64,000 nucleotides of DNA from Ophthalmolycus amberensis (Eukaryota > Chordata > Actinopteri > Perciformes > Zoarcidae), in the NCBI GenBank assembly GCA_024529925.1, contig JAFEUB010000916.1:660001-724000 (forward strand), read 5' to 3'. This document shows positions 50,792-62,215 of the stretch, piece by piece; position 1 is the first letter of the stretch; each line of letters begins with the position of its first letter. Below the pieces are notes generated by a model that searched no databases, was not told the origin of the DNA, and saw nothing but the letters and a program-made list of their open reading frames with translations. The position numbers and the translations under genes were made by a program.

Positions 50792-51445
50792 ATGCTCTCA
50801 GAGATGATGTGCAGAAGGAGCTGCCAGCAGCAGCAGCAGCAGAAGCAGCAGGACGGGAAAGGGGCTCCACAGAGAGACCCTTCCAGCCGCAGGAAGCACG
50901 GCTGGTCCAAGAGCTGCAGGGGGCGTCAGCAGGGGCGGAGAGGGGGAGGGTGGCCATGGGGGCGCAATCAGCCCCAGCAGCCCCCTCAACGTCGTCATCC
51001 ACCCCGACACTTCCCGAGGCCGGTGGTGTCCCTCCGGCCCGTCAACGTCAAGGGGAACAGAGCGAGGGGCATGCGGGCCCCCAAGAACACCAACCAGTTT
51101 CTGATGCACGAGAAGTACCAGATGCTGCACATGCGCTCCGACTCGGTCGGGAGCGACAGCAGCAGCTCCGAGAGCGACGTGGAGCTCACGGACATGGACT
51201 CGTACCTGGGCGTCCTGGAGAATGCGAGAGGAGCCCTCTTGGACAGTCCCAACCCACACGGCTCGCCGCCGCCGCCACCAGGACAGATTGTGATACTGCA
51301 CGAGGACAGTCTGCGTCTGCACGAGGACAGTCTGCGTCTACAGGAGGACAGCATGCAGTATTTCCCTTCTGAAGATGACCTGATTAAGAGCCAGAATTTC
51401 ATGCAGAGGGACTTTGTTGAGTTCTGTGACATCCTGTCACCCTGA
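50792..51445 (+). CDS. Small intronless gene resembling the CCER1 (coiled-coil glutamate-rich protein) family
   Basis: 217 aa from the first ATG of the open frame; the frame continues 30 codons upstream but only from a GTG. The N-terminus is basic with a Gln run (residues 12-20) and Arg/Pro/Gly-rich stretches. Residues 93-103 (GMRAPKNTNQF) strongly recall GMRAPPNTTQF in human CCER1 as I remember it. An acidic Ser cluster follows at 116-128, then a Pro run, three near-copies of a 7-residue EDSLRLH unit (171-187), and a C-terminus FMQRDFVEF comparable to the FMAQDF ending of CCER1. Codon-level GC is higher than in the surrounding AT-rich DNA. CCER1 is a testis-expressed nuclear protein in mammals. 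Function here is unknown. Coding status is likely; the family name is tentative. Confidence 0.6.
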   Translation: MLSEMMCRRSCQQQQQQKQQDGKGAPQRDPSSRRKHGWSKSCRGRQQGRRGGGWPWGRNQPQQPPQRRHPPRHFPRPVVSLRPVNVKGNRARGMRAPKNTNQFLMHEKYQMLHMRSDSVGSDSSSSESDVELTDMDSYLGVLENARGALLDSPNPHGSPPPPPGQIVILHEDSLRLHEDSLRLQEDSMQYFPSEDDLIKSQNFMQRDFVEFCDILSP

Positions 51446-52026
51446 AGGGGAACTTTCAGGGGGCCATTTTATTCTCGGCAGTGTTTGAACTTAAACCTCT
51501 GACAGAGCGGGGTCAGGTTGGTTCCACTTCATGCTCACAGACATTTTAAAAAAAAGTCTCCATCTTATCAAGTCATTTAGTCTTAAATGTTAAGAATCTG
51601 CTTGCAAGGTGAGATGATTCCAGCAGAATTAAACTTTAAAAAAATATTTTTTTAAATCAAGTGTTTTCTTAATACTCGTGCAGTTATCTGCTTTAGTTCT
51701 TCTTTTTTGAAGATGCTGATAAATGATCTCACCATGTTGGTATTTTTCTAGGTTTAAGACAAAAAGCTTGAATGCAAAATGAAATGACATTATTCAGAAA
51801 GATGTTTTTTTACTTTTCGTATTTGGTTCATCATGTACAATGTGTCCAGGTGCTGTAAAGTGCTGCCTTTCTGTTGTTGTTGCACACAAAGAGAGAAGGG
51901 TTGGGTGGTGGGAGTGAGCCCAAACAGCCAATCGGCATCGAGCTGACTGGATTAGGCTGCAGATGATTGGCTGATGCAGACTGGCATTACCAAAAAGCCA
52001 TTTACTGTACAAAAAAAAAAAACACA

Positions 52027-52032
52027 AATAAA
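52027..52032 (+). terminator. Candidate polyadenylation signal of the CCER1-like gene
   Basis: AATAAA about 580 bases after the stop codon, right after an A12 run. It is plausible as the 3' end of the small gene but is not proven. Confidence 0.3.
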
Positions 52033-52827
52033 AATCTGGTTGATGTAACGTGGGCTGATTCATTGTCTTTGTGGATATCAGTGAGTGCAAATTAGTTGTG
52101 TTTTAAAATAAAAATGTGTTATTTATGAGGTTCAGTGTGTCACTGTTTGGTCTGAGTGATAATGCAAAGTTAAACCATGTAAAAAACATGTTGCTCACGT
52201 TCATTAAAACAATATGTGAGAGGAGCAGCAAGAACAGACACGAGCAGTAAAGAAAAACATATTCAAGAAACATAACATGGAAAATAAAAGTAAAGAAATA
52301 ATCATTTAAACACTTTTTGGGTTGCATAGAGGATAAATTAATAGCTGACGTTGACTTGGTTTGATTTTATTCTGTCAAAAACCAACACATGAAATGGAAG
52401 CGTAACACAAGAATAAAACACTAAAACGAACTCCTGCATGCTGGAGTGACATGCTGATTTAATTATCGTGGGTATTACTTATTACACAAACAGTGCATAA
52501 ACTAAGACATTAAATACATGTATTCATGTGTAAAGCTACATATGAGTTCTTTACATCTGTTTTTAAAAACACTTCCTCACACAGTATTTTAATGTTTAGC
52601 ATAAAGAAACGTTTTTATTTTCCTATTCACAAATTGTAGACGGCCATTAAAGCAGGAAGGAGGGAGAGACTCTGTTCCTGAACAGAGAGCTGTTGGAGTG
52701 GACTACATGCAGTGAAGTGGGCTGGTCACACCCACGGGCAGGCAGATAAGCCTCTTTGTGTTGGTGTGTCATAAACTAATAATGGTAACGGGTCAAAGAG
52801 AGTCGCAACTGCTGAGAAAAAAGTGTT

Positions 52828-53110
52828 TAAAGGAGACATATAATGCTCATTTCCAGGCTCATGCTTTGGGTCTCTAGTATATGCTCACATTCTTAAAAGT
52901 TAAAAACTTTATTTTTCTCACGCTGTCTGTATGTATTTAACTGTATTTACCCTCTGCCAGAAACACTTAGTTTTGACACGGAATTGTGTCACTAGGCAAG
53001 CTTCTAGGCTGTCTGGTAAACTGTATAATAGAGATAAATTAGTAATGCCTACATTTTAATCCAATTATTTAACCCCCAAAAATAAAGTCAGTGGGTTAGA
53101 CTGTATATAA
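52828..53110 (+). repeat. Dispersed fish repeat
   Basis: AAGGAGACATATAATGCTCA, TATTTTTCTCACGCTGTCTG and TATTTACCCTCTGCCAGAAA follow the order of a common perch-like fish repeat that I recognise. Confidence 0.5.
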
Positions 53111-54232
53111 TACTCTGCTCTGCCTTTGACAAATGTCCAGGATATGTGAGGGGAAAATACAGTAGCCAATCTACAAACAAAATGTCCTTGTTCTTAAGCT
53201 TTCTTGTCCTTTTTGCACATTTAAGAATATTAACTTCTTTTAGATTATTTAAAGCAATGATAAATGAATGAACAGCTTAATACATTAAAATATGTAATTT
53301 TGAGTTCACTGAATCACACCAAATCACATGAATTCCATTAGAGTCAGAGTATGAGACTGCAGTTACTGCTACTGTTAAGCTAGGCTAGTTAGCCTTTAGC
53401 AAGTCTAGTTTAGCTAGTTTGTTCCTCCATTTTTACTAGATTTAGCTCCTGCCTCATTTATTTATGTATGATAACAAACTGAACTACCAAGATGTTACAG
53501 AGTGATGATATTTTGCAATATATTATTGTTATTATTCATATTATTTAGGGCGGAAAGTAGATTTAGCTTTAGCTAGCTAGCTTTGGCAATACTCCTGGTT
53601 AGCTTAAACTTACGAGTTACTTAGCTATGACTCTTTTGCGTTAGCTGTGTAATTGACTGTTTCTCTGTAGCAGAGAAGCAGTTTGGCTATTTAGTTTTTA
53701 CATTAATTAAAGGCTACATTTCCTTAGCATAATAATTTCTTTCAACAGATGTCAACTCAGCTTTCACATAACATTTAGGCCACTTGCTGTGTTCGGTTTT
53801 GTCAGGATGAATTGTTAAATTGTATATATTAATTGTTATATCTGGACAGTTTAGGTGTCATTTCATGCTGTAAACCACACCTCCATAAGATGATTTACAG
53901 TGTACAATAATGCTTTTATTTGTGTGGAAATCGTTTTAAGGTATGAGAGTAACAACAAGATTATATTAGATCTGGAAAAAACAGTTTGGGGGCCCTTTGG
54001 CAGAATTTAGCTGTGGGCCCCCTTTCATCATGCTTCTTCTTTGCAATGTGTATACAGAGACTTCCCTTTATCTGTGTCACCTGGGTTTCACCACTGACCC
54101 GCCCTTCTAGGAGCTTAGCGGACTAGCAGCAGGTCCTGAGTCTATGAACTCCAATGGGAGAAGTGAAGGTAAACACACTTAGGAGACTTGAAATAATAAA
54201 CTTACTTGTTCAATTTAAATATACATGTAAAG

Positions 54233-54936
54233 CAGTGGCGGGCCGTGTATTTTATACCTGGGCCTTCTGTGCTGTCCTACTGAGCTACGGTTATTTGTTT
54301 CTGTTGGTGTAATAATACACGTATTCGTATTAAACCGTTTGGTACGAGGCTTACGAACCGAACAATACGTTTGAATAATACTAGTGCATTTGGAAAATGC
54401 AGAAGCTTAAATTGTGGGAAATATAATGTTTTCGGTGGACTGCCCTCACGTAGCAGACAACGGGATGTGTGACCTTTTGAACCCGGAACAATAACAAAAA
54501 AATCAAAATAACCCCGCGTTGACGGCATGCTTCGTCATTAACGGACAAGTCAGAATCAATGTAATTAACACAATGACAAAAACCAGTCACATAAAATGTC
54601 AAGCATGACAAATCAATCCAGCAACACTGCAGCGCTAGAGCGCGAGCCATTCATATTATTCATAAAAACGACACGATAGACAAATGAACAGTTACTGCAG
54701 ATGTAAAAAAAACAAACGCGGCGAACGAACACCGGGCTGAATCTGATTGGATAAAAGCTCTCCTTAAAACAAGCTGTGCTGGAAGCAGAGCAACAGAGGA
54801 AGACAGGAGCTGTGCAATGGGAACAAAAATTATAATACATGTAGTGTATTTGTGCAAAATTATAAAATAGCTATAACTTTGTGATTTTGTTTAGGCCAGC
54901 AGAGAAGGTTTAGCTGGCCCTGACGGCCCACCACTG
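54233..54936. mobile_element. Non-autonomous hAT-type DNA transposon (704 bp)
   Basis: Terminal inverted repeats are CAGTGGCGGGCCGT on the left and CAGTGGTGGGCCGT (reverse complement of the right end): 14 bases, one mismatch. An exact 8-base duplication ATGTAAAG flanks it at 54225-54232 and 54937-54944. The 8-base duplication and CAGTGG-type ends fit the hAT superfamily. There is no transposase open frame. Confidence 0.85.
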
Positions 54937-54958
54937 ATGTAAAGCAATCCTAACTCTG

Positions 54959-55074
54959 TCAATCATGACGCCACCCCCCCCCCCCCTTTCTTTAATTAAC
55001 TAAATAAAACTAAACTTATTGGAGAAATTAACACTTGAACATACATCAGTCTGATGAGAACTACCTAAATCTCT
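54959..55074 (-). repeat. Inverted-repeat arm A
   Basis: Runs from GTCAATCATGACGCCACCC to GATGAGAACTACCTAAAT and is near-identical to the reverse complement of 55922-56045. A C12-14 homopolymer sits inside. Confidence 0.85.
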
Positions 55075-55835
55075 CAGCGTGCCTCATGTTATTCGATCAT
55101 TATTGACGTCTGGGCCCAGACCTTCAGTGCTAATGAAACAATAGGTATTAACTTATAAACCTGATAAGGTTTTGGAGAGAATACGGTTTGCACACACATA
55201 GAATAACAGTGAATCTGCAGTGCATGGAGCTAACATCCTTGTCTCTACCCTATATTTCCAGCTGGTTGCAGAGTCTTTTAAGCAGAGTATCTTGACATTA
55301 TTCAAGAATTGCAAAAGGTTTTATTATGTTTATTAAATGATGCACTTTTCCTAAACTCGTGTCTGTAAAGGCAGTGAGTCTAGAGCTTTCACCGCTCCTG
55401 CAGAAACCCTCTCTGTCCGGTTGCTTTATCCAGTTTTGGATAATTTAATCTGTTCACATCACCATAGTAATTCCTACAGTCTTGTGCCAATAAAAAATCC
55501 TGTGTCACAAAATGCAGACTGAGTAAACATATTTGGTCAGAAGTGACATCACTTCAGCAGCAGGTCCAACCTCGTCAGACTGACCTTTGACCTGTAGCTC
55601 AGATGATCAGCTCAGTTGGCATGAGGTCAACTCCATACCGAGGTTGTGTTAACCAAGATGACATGCACACAATCACCCTAACCTGCTTCTTATCTGTTCA
55701 GTGCCTTGCCCCGGGACACTGTGGCAGGTCACAGCTGTTTTATCTTGACTGTCTCTATTGTGTCCACTGTAGCTCCTGTTTCTACTCCTTCAGCTGTCAG
55801 AGTTGTTGTTACGCAATGCTACCTCCAATTGGAGG

Positions 55836-55841
<6 letters not shown>

Positions 55842-55882
<41 letters not shown>
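55842..55882. repeat. CA microsatellite
   Basis: About 20 CA units directly before inverted-repeat arm B, with a GCGCGC start. Confidence 0.95.
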
Positions 55883-55883
<1 letters not shown>

Positions 55884-55921
55884 AAAATCAAAGTACACAT
55901 GAAATTACATTTTTTTTTGTC

Positions 55922-56045
55922 AATTTAGGTAGTTCTCATCAGAGTGATGCATGTTCAAGTGTTAATTTCTCTAATAAGTTTAGTTTTATTTCGTTAATTA
56001 ATGCTGTAAAAGAAAGGGAGGGCGGGTGGCGTCATGATTGACAGT
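55922..56045 (+). repeat. Inverted-repeat arm B
   Basis: Runs from AATTTAGGTAGTTCTCATC to GGCGTCATGATTGACAG; pairs with arm A. A partial third copy lies at 62159-62215. Confidence 0.85.
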
Positions 56046-57129
56046 TGCTCTGAGCTGACTCATGCTCGGGAATAGATAAGCCCCGCCCACTTTGCGACAG
56101 AGGGGCGGACAGACAGACAGTTACAAAGAATGTAATTGTAAGTCCAGTTAGAGAATTACATGATACATTCCTCCATACTTGGAAAAAGCCATTAAGGGGT
56201 TTGACAGTGACACCCAACATTTGAATCTTTCTTGTTTCAGTTACTATCATAAAGGCGTCTATATAACGTCTATTCACACATTCAGCTCTCACATATCAGT
56301 GGGATATCCTGCTGTCCACACATTCTTTGGCCATGTAGTTTGTATATCAATGTATTTCTGTTCTATTCAGATGCATTTATTTTATCTGTTTATCTGATCG
56401 TCAACTAAACAGCTGCACAGCTGAGCTCAATCCACCCCTGGGAAAAAAGTTGATTTATTCACACACAGTTACACAATTCAGGATTATAAAAAAAACAGAA
56501 GTTAATTGTTCACACTTGAAATATTAAACTTTGTCCAACAAACAACATGGAGTCTCAGTAACTGCTAAAGGGCGTTAGTGTGTGTGTGTGTGTGTGTGTG
56601 TGGGGGTGTGTCAGTGATCTTTCAAACCGTCGTTCATTCTGTAACTCTGTCTGTACTTGTTGTTGGACCGCTGCCCCTTCACCAACAGTCTACACTTCTC
56701 AATGTGTGTGTGTGTGCATCTTTGTGAGGACCAATATAGGTTTTAGATCCTAAAATTTAGAACATTTTTAAAAGTGAGGACTTTTTGTCCAGTCCTCACT
56801 TCGTCAGAGATGAGAATGAGAGACATTGAGTAAAAGAAGCTAATGAAACAGACGACTAGCTCCCTTCAGCTTTCTTTACTCCTCGTTTTCTACTGCAGCT
56901 GTCCAATGAAGGTGAAAATAAAAAATGTCCTGTGATGATCAAGTGGTCTGAGCTAATAGAGAGGATATTTGGATCCACTCTGATAATACATATTGACACA
57001 CAGACCTGTCATCTCTATAAACAGATTCTGCATTCATGTGCATGTGGGACAAGTTGTTGGTATCTGAAGTCTTCTGGTTTCTGTTTGTAGTCAGAGTAGT
57101 ATTGATCAATCATGTTCGAGTGGGCTTTG

Positions 57130-57510
57130 GTTGAATACATAGACTGTCAAAGCTGTTTTGAAGCCCTAAGTTAATTTTGGCAGGGGCCATCTTTATTTTT
57201 TTTTAAACCAGTGAGTGTAAGTGACCATATTTGGACTGTGAAGGAGTGGTGTGGAGACGCATACACAGCTCTGGTAGCGACCTGTCAATCACAAGGTAGC
57301 CCCGCCCTAAAGCATACTCTGCTTTATGGTCTATTTGACTCTAAATGGACCATAAGTTACGAAATGAACATCATGCTGTATTGAAGAAGACTTGAAACTA
57401 AAGGTTGAGACCATAAACTCATGTTTACAATGTTTACTGAGGTAATAATCAAGAGAGAAGTAGAGTCATTTTCTCATAGACTTCTATACAACCAGAGGAT
57501 TGTATAGAAG
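57130..57510 (+). repeat. Dispersed fish repeat
   Basis: Contains ACTTGAAACTAAAGGTTGAG, ACCATAAACTCATGTTTAC and TCATAGACTTCTATACAACC, a very abundant repeat in perch-like fish. Confidence 0.65.
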
Positions 57511-58864
57511 CCCCCTGATGATGATTTAAATTTGTATTGGTATAAAATGATCTTGTAAACTGGCTACTTGTGAAACAATCTGGACGTACACGTCGTCTCT
57601 CAACTCCAATTCCAGTCCTCACATCTCTTGGCCCGGATATCTACCAGAGCCGTCAACCCAACCAGTTTATCTGTGCAACGCCGAACATAAGAGACTCAAC
57701 CACAGAGGAAGACAGAGCCATGGAAAACAGAGGAGGAAACCCCATTACTGTCTACAGACTCTGACATTAGACTGGCCTGACTCAGGTCATGGATCAGGTC
57801 TCGATTACTGACCTCTAATGCTGCAGAATCAGTGGAATTAAAGCTGGCTGACATGTGACAGGATGAAATATTTAGATGCCTGGAATGTCATGCTGTGGTT
57901 GTGCCTGGTGTTTCTCCTCACAGGTCACATGACAGGAAAGATTTCCAGAAAACAAAATACTAAAAGCGAATAAATCAATTACTGTCACATTTCACAACAT
58001 CTGCAGTTTAACCACATTGAAGCAAGGGTCATGTGTTTCTACCAGAACTCTTAAAATCAGAGCCTAACCTCAGTTGTTGTTGTGGTTCTGTATAGAACCA
58101 AAAACTCAGGAGGAAATCTCAGTTACCTCAGTGTGTGTGATTGGGGAGGGGGAGGTGTGTGTTATGAATAGATGAAGTGAAGGAGGGAGGAGGAGAAGGA
58201 GGAGTGGAGGTAGTTGGATGCTAAAACTCAGTTTGGAGTGGAAAAGTACAGCCATCAGCTGGGCAGGCGGGGCCTTCCCTGTTTGAGTACACAAGCCAGC
58301 CAATCAGAGCACAGAACAACACATTGATTGACAGCAGTGCTCAGCAGTGTGACAAACCAGCAGTGAGGCTCCATTTCTGAACTCTGTCTTCATTTAAAGA
58401 TTAGCAAGAAGCTTGATATTCAAATAGCATCAGATGTGACTTTAAATATTTTATTTGTTGAACCAACTGAGCTGAGCTGTGAAGATGTTGAAGCAACTTC
58501 ACCAAAACAGTTAAAAAATGTTCATTCAACATTTACATTGTCTTTATAATGGATGGTTTTTTTGAAGAAATGTTTTGTGCTAATCAATAACTTATAGTTA
58601 AAGTAAACTAGAGACCATCTTGTGATTGGACCAGTGGCGTAGTGTGTGTGTGTGTGGGGGCCTTTCCTCGCTTCCTCCCCTCATACACTGACCCCTTGCT
58701 CAGACCTTTTTAAATCGCGGCCTTCATTCACACCTGTAAAGTTTCGTGACTGCGACGCTTCGCGGTGATAAAATGTTCGACTCACAAGGAGAAAATAAAA
58801 CCAGCTTCACTGTCGCGGCGAATGAAAAGCAACTGAAACGGTGACTACGGCAGGTTTTGTATTT

Positions 58865-59285
58865 TGCACGGAGTACATTTACTTAAGTACTATTTTGAGG
58901 TACCTATACTTTGTACTTCTACTCCACTATATTTTGGAAGACAATATTAGGCCTACGTTAACTACACGGCATTTATTTGAGATTCAGACTAATACAAAAT
59001 ATAATAATTATAATAATGTACAATATTATTATAGGTTACACTAACCAGCAGTAACTGAAATCACTTTGACCAGCTGCAACATTAGTAATGCTTACTCATC
59101 ACTTATTATAATCCAGTAATATAATACACCATAATACGTTCTTTTACTTTAATAATATTTTCATACCATTGTACTTTTACTATAGTAACATTCTAAATGC
59201 AGGACTTTCACTTGTAACAGAATATTTTGACACTGTGGTACGAGTACTTTTATAGCAGTGAAAGGTTTGAATACTTCACCACTGG
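58865..59285 (-). repeat. AAGTACTT-type dispersed repeat, copy 2
   Basis: Inverse orientation to copy 1. Contains TTACTTAAGTACTATTTTG, AATGCAGGACTTTCACTTG and ends AATACTTCACCACTGG. Confidence 0.65.
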
Positions 59286-59681
59286 TTACGGTTGTATGTG
59301 ATACGATGTGCTCGACATGTACCGTGTATTTGTTTGCTTTGTTGTTTTTTCTGGCCTGTGAAGTTAAAGTGGTGACTTATAAGTCCACGTGGGCTCGGCA
59401 CCTCGGAAAAAAGAAAAAAAAGATTCATTCATTAATTTGGTATCGATCTTCTTAGAGAAGGACAACACACACATTTTAATAAACCAGCAACTCGTCTTCA
59501 TATAATCAGACATTTCTACATGTACAGTCTTTGAGGCAGACAACTGCGAGTGTGTAATCTGTTTACTGCTGCTCTACTGACCTGACAGCTACACACACAC
59601 TTCAACTAGAGAGAGAGGGGGAGTGGATATCCTTTCAGCAGCGTGGTGAATGTTTCACTGGACTGATAATCCTCTCAAGGC

Positions 59682-59720
59682 ACGCGCGCACACACACGCA
59701 CGCACGCGCACACACACACA

Positions 59721-59764
<44 letters not shown>
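59682..59764. repeat. CA/CGCA compound microsatellite
   Basis: Alternating CACA and CGCA units, then pure CA. Confidence 0.95.
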
Positions 59765-59766
<2 letters not shown>

Positions 59767-60399
59767 CTGTGTGTGATCAGCTTGGACTGACAGAGCAGCG
59801 GGGCGACAGACTCAGTAGAAGACTGTTGTTGGATTGATATGAACAGAGTTCTACTGTGTCATAAGAAATCATGACTCGTTGGTTTTAAAGTTGCAGGTAC
59901 TTTTTGCTTCTACAAACATCTAATTTCTGTGTCCAGGTCATGTGACTTCAGTCCACAGCTCTGGCATCAAGATAATACTTTATTGATCCCCAGAGGATGC
60001 AGTACATATGGTTGTTGTTAAGATCTGTGTACAAGTACAATAGGAATAGAAGTAAAAATGGAGACTATACAAGAGCAATTAAAAACAGAGTTACAAGGTA
60101 AAGGTGAGCTGATCAATAGTCAGCATGTCTAGTGTATGTAAACATCGTCTGTGATTAAAATATGATTAGGTAAAGATCCTTTGTTTGTCTTTATTCATTA
60201 ATATAGAAATAAAGAGATGCACAGATAGATCTATATAGAACTATATATATGTACTACTGTCAGTACAAAAACACCAAACATAAATAGTTACTACAAAGTG
60301 CTGAAACACCAATAATCACAAATTAAATAAATAATGACAAAACACAATTTAAGACATTTGAGGGATTCTGGTAAAACGTCTCGTGTCTGCAGCAGCAGT

Positions 60400-60856
60400 A
60401 GAATGTAACTAAGCACATTTACTAAAGTGCTGTACTTAAGTACTTCATTTTGAGGTACTTGTACTTCACTTGAGTATGCTACTTTATACTCCACAACATT
60501 TAGGGCAAAAATACAGTACGTTTTACTCCACTATGTATTTTAAAGCTTTAATTACTTTAAAGATTGCAATTATTAAAATTAAATATGAAATCAACTAATA
60601 AATCAATATATATTATGGAAGTAAGCAACAAAGTAGTGTATAAAGTAGTTGAAATTAGCCAGTAATATCATTATTCTGAAATAGGCCATTCTGCATAAAG
60701 AGTACTTTTAAGTACTTTTTGATGCTCATACTTTTGTATTTTTACTTGAGATCTAGAATGCAGGACTTTTACTTGTAACAGAGTATTTCTACACTGTGGT
60801 ATTGATACTTGTACTTTAAGATCTGAATACTTCTTCCACCACTGCTTGACTTTAAG
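60400..60856 (-). repeat. AAGTACTT-type dispersed repeat, copy 3
   Basis: Contains TGTACTTAAGTACTTCATT, AATGCAGGACTTTTACTTG and ends CTTCTTCCACCACTG, parallel to copy 2. Confidence 0.7.
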
Positions 60857-61954
60857 TCATGTACTTTGTATTATATTATAGTACCATAGGAATAAGAACT
60901 AAATAAATAAAAGGTACTAAATACAAAAAAACACCATACATACTTTGAAAGTACCGAAACACCATAAATCACTAATTTGGTAAAATGTGTCTCTTGAGGG
61001 ATTAAAAAGCTTCTGGCAGAGTTAGCAGCATGAAAATGAATTTATTACACTTGTAGCAGCAAAACAAAAGACGGCGGTGCTGTCAGTAGTGAAGGATACA
61101 ATCAATGATAAAATAATAAAATAAGGCTTAAACATTTGCATGATATCTCACCGGCTCAACACACGTTTTGCATGCGACAGCTTATCACAGAAGCAGTAAC
61201 TCCAGCAGTCAGACACTTGTGCAGGAGCAGTAGTACTACAGTAAATGTACTCCGTGTGGTACTGTGTACTGTGGTGAAAGTGTGTGAGATGTAAAGCACA
61301 ATAACAACACATCCGTTAGTGTGCGGGACACGTCTCACACGTACTGTAGGCTGCCTGTGTGCGTGTGTGTGTGTGTGTACGCTGAGGACACACACCAGGA
61401 TGTGAAACGGGAAACCTCAGCGTCTGATTGGCTGGCCGGGACACACAGACCCGCCCAGTTACTCACAAGAACAGGACGTCGAACCCGTCCGCTCTACACA
61501 GGCCTTCTTTCTCTTCCTGCCTGTCTTCACCCTCCAATGAACAAAAAAATGCAGCAGTGCGTTTGGTCTCAACATGTACTCTGATCCTGGAGCGTCGACT
61601 GAAAACTAAAAAGCAGTGTTTTTTGGAGAGGATTTAGTTGGAGAAGTGACACAATGCAGCTGATGAATAGAAAGGACGTCACACCCTAAAGACAACACTG
61701 AAACTCACGTATAAAGTCTGTTCTCTCTTTCACCGGACAGATGGTTGGATTAAAAAGGAAGGATAACTTCCTACTGAGGTTAATGACTCAACTTGAGAGA
61801 AATTCAAATGACATCTAAAAGCACAGAGCGAATGGCTCATTATAACCTCAATGTTTCAGTGTGAAATGAGACGATTCCCCCGGACTGGTTTCAATCTGAC
61901 CGTGTGTGTCGAGGTGGAAAAACTCACAGAGACGCTGATAAAGAAACACCTGAT

Positions 61955-62215
<261 letters not shown>

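Noticed and set aside
50798..51372. Overlapping open frames of 145-187 aa in the CCER1-like region, both strands
   Set aside because: GC-rich shadows. Only one frame has family-like motifs and a balanced C-terminus.
57570..57764. 64-aa plus-strand open frame
   Set aside because: No start context, splice sites or known motif; it lies in repeat-rich spacer.
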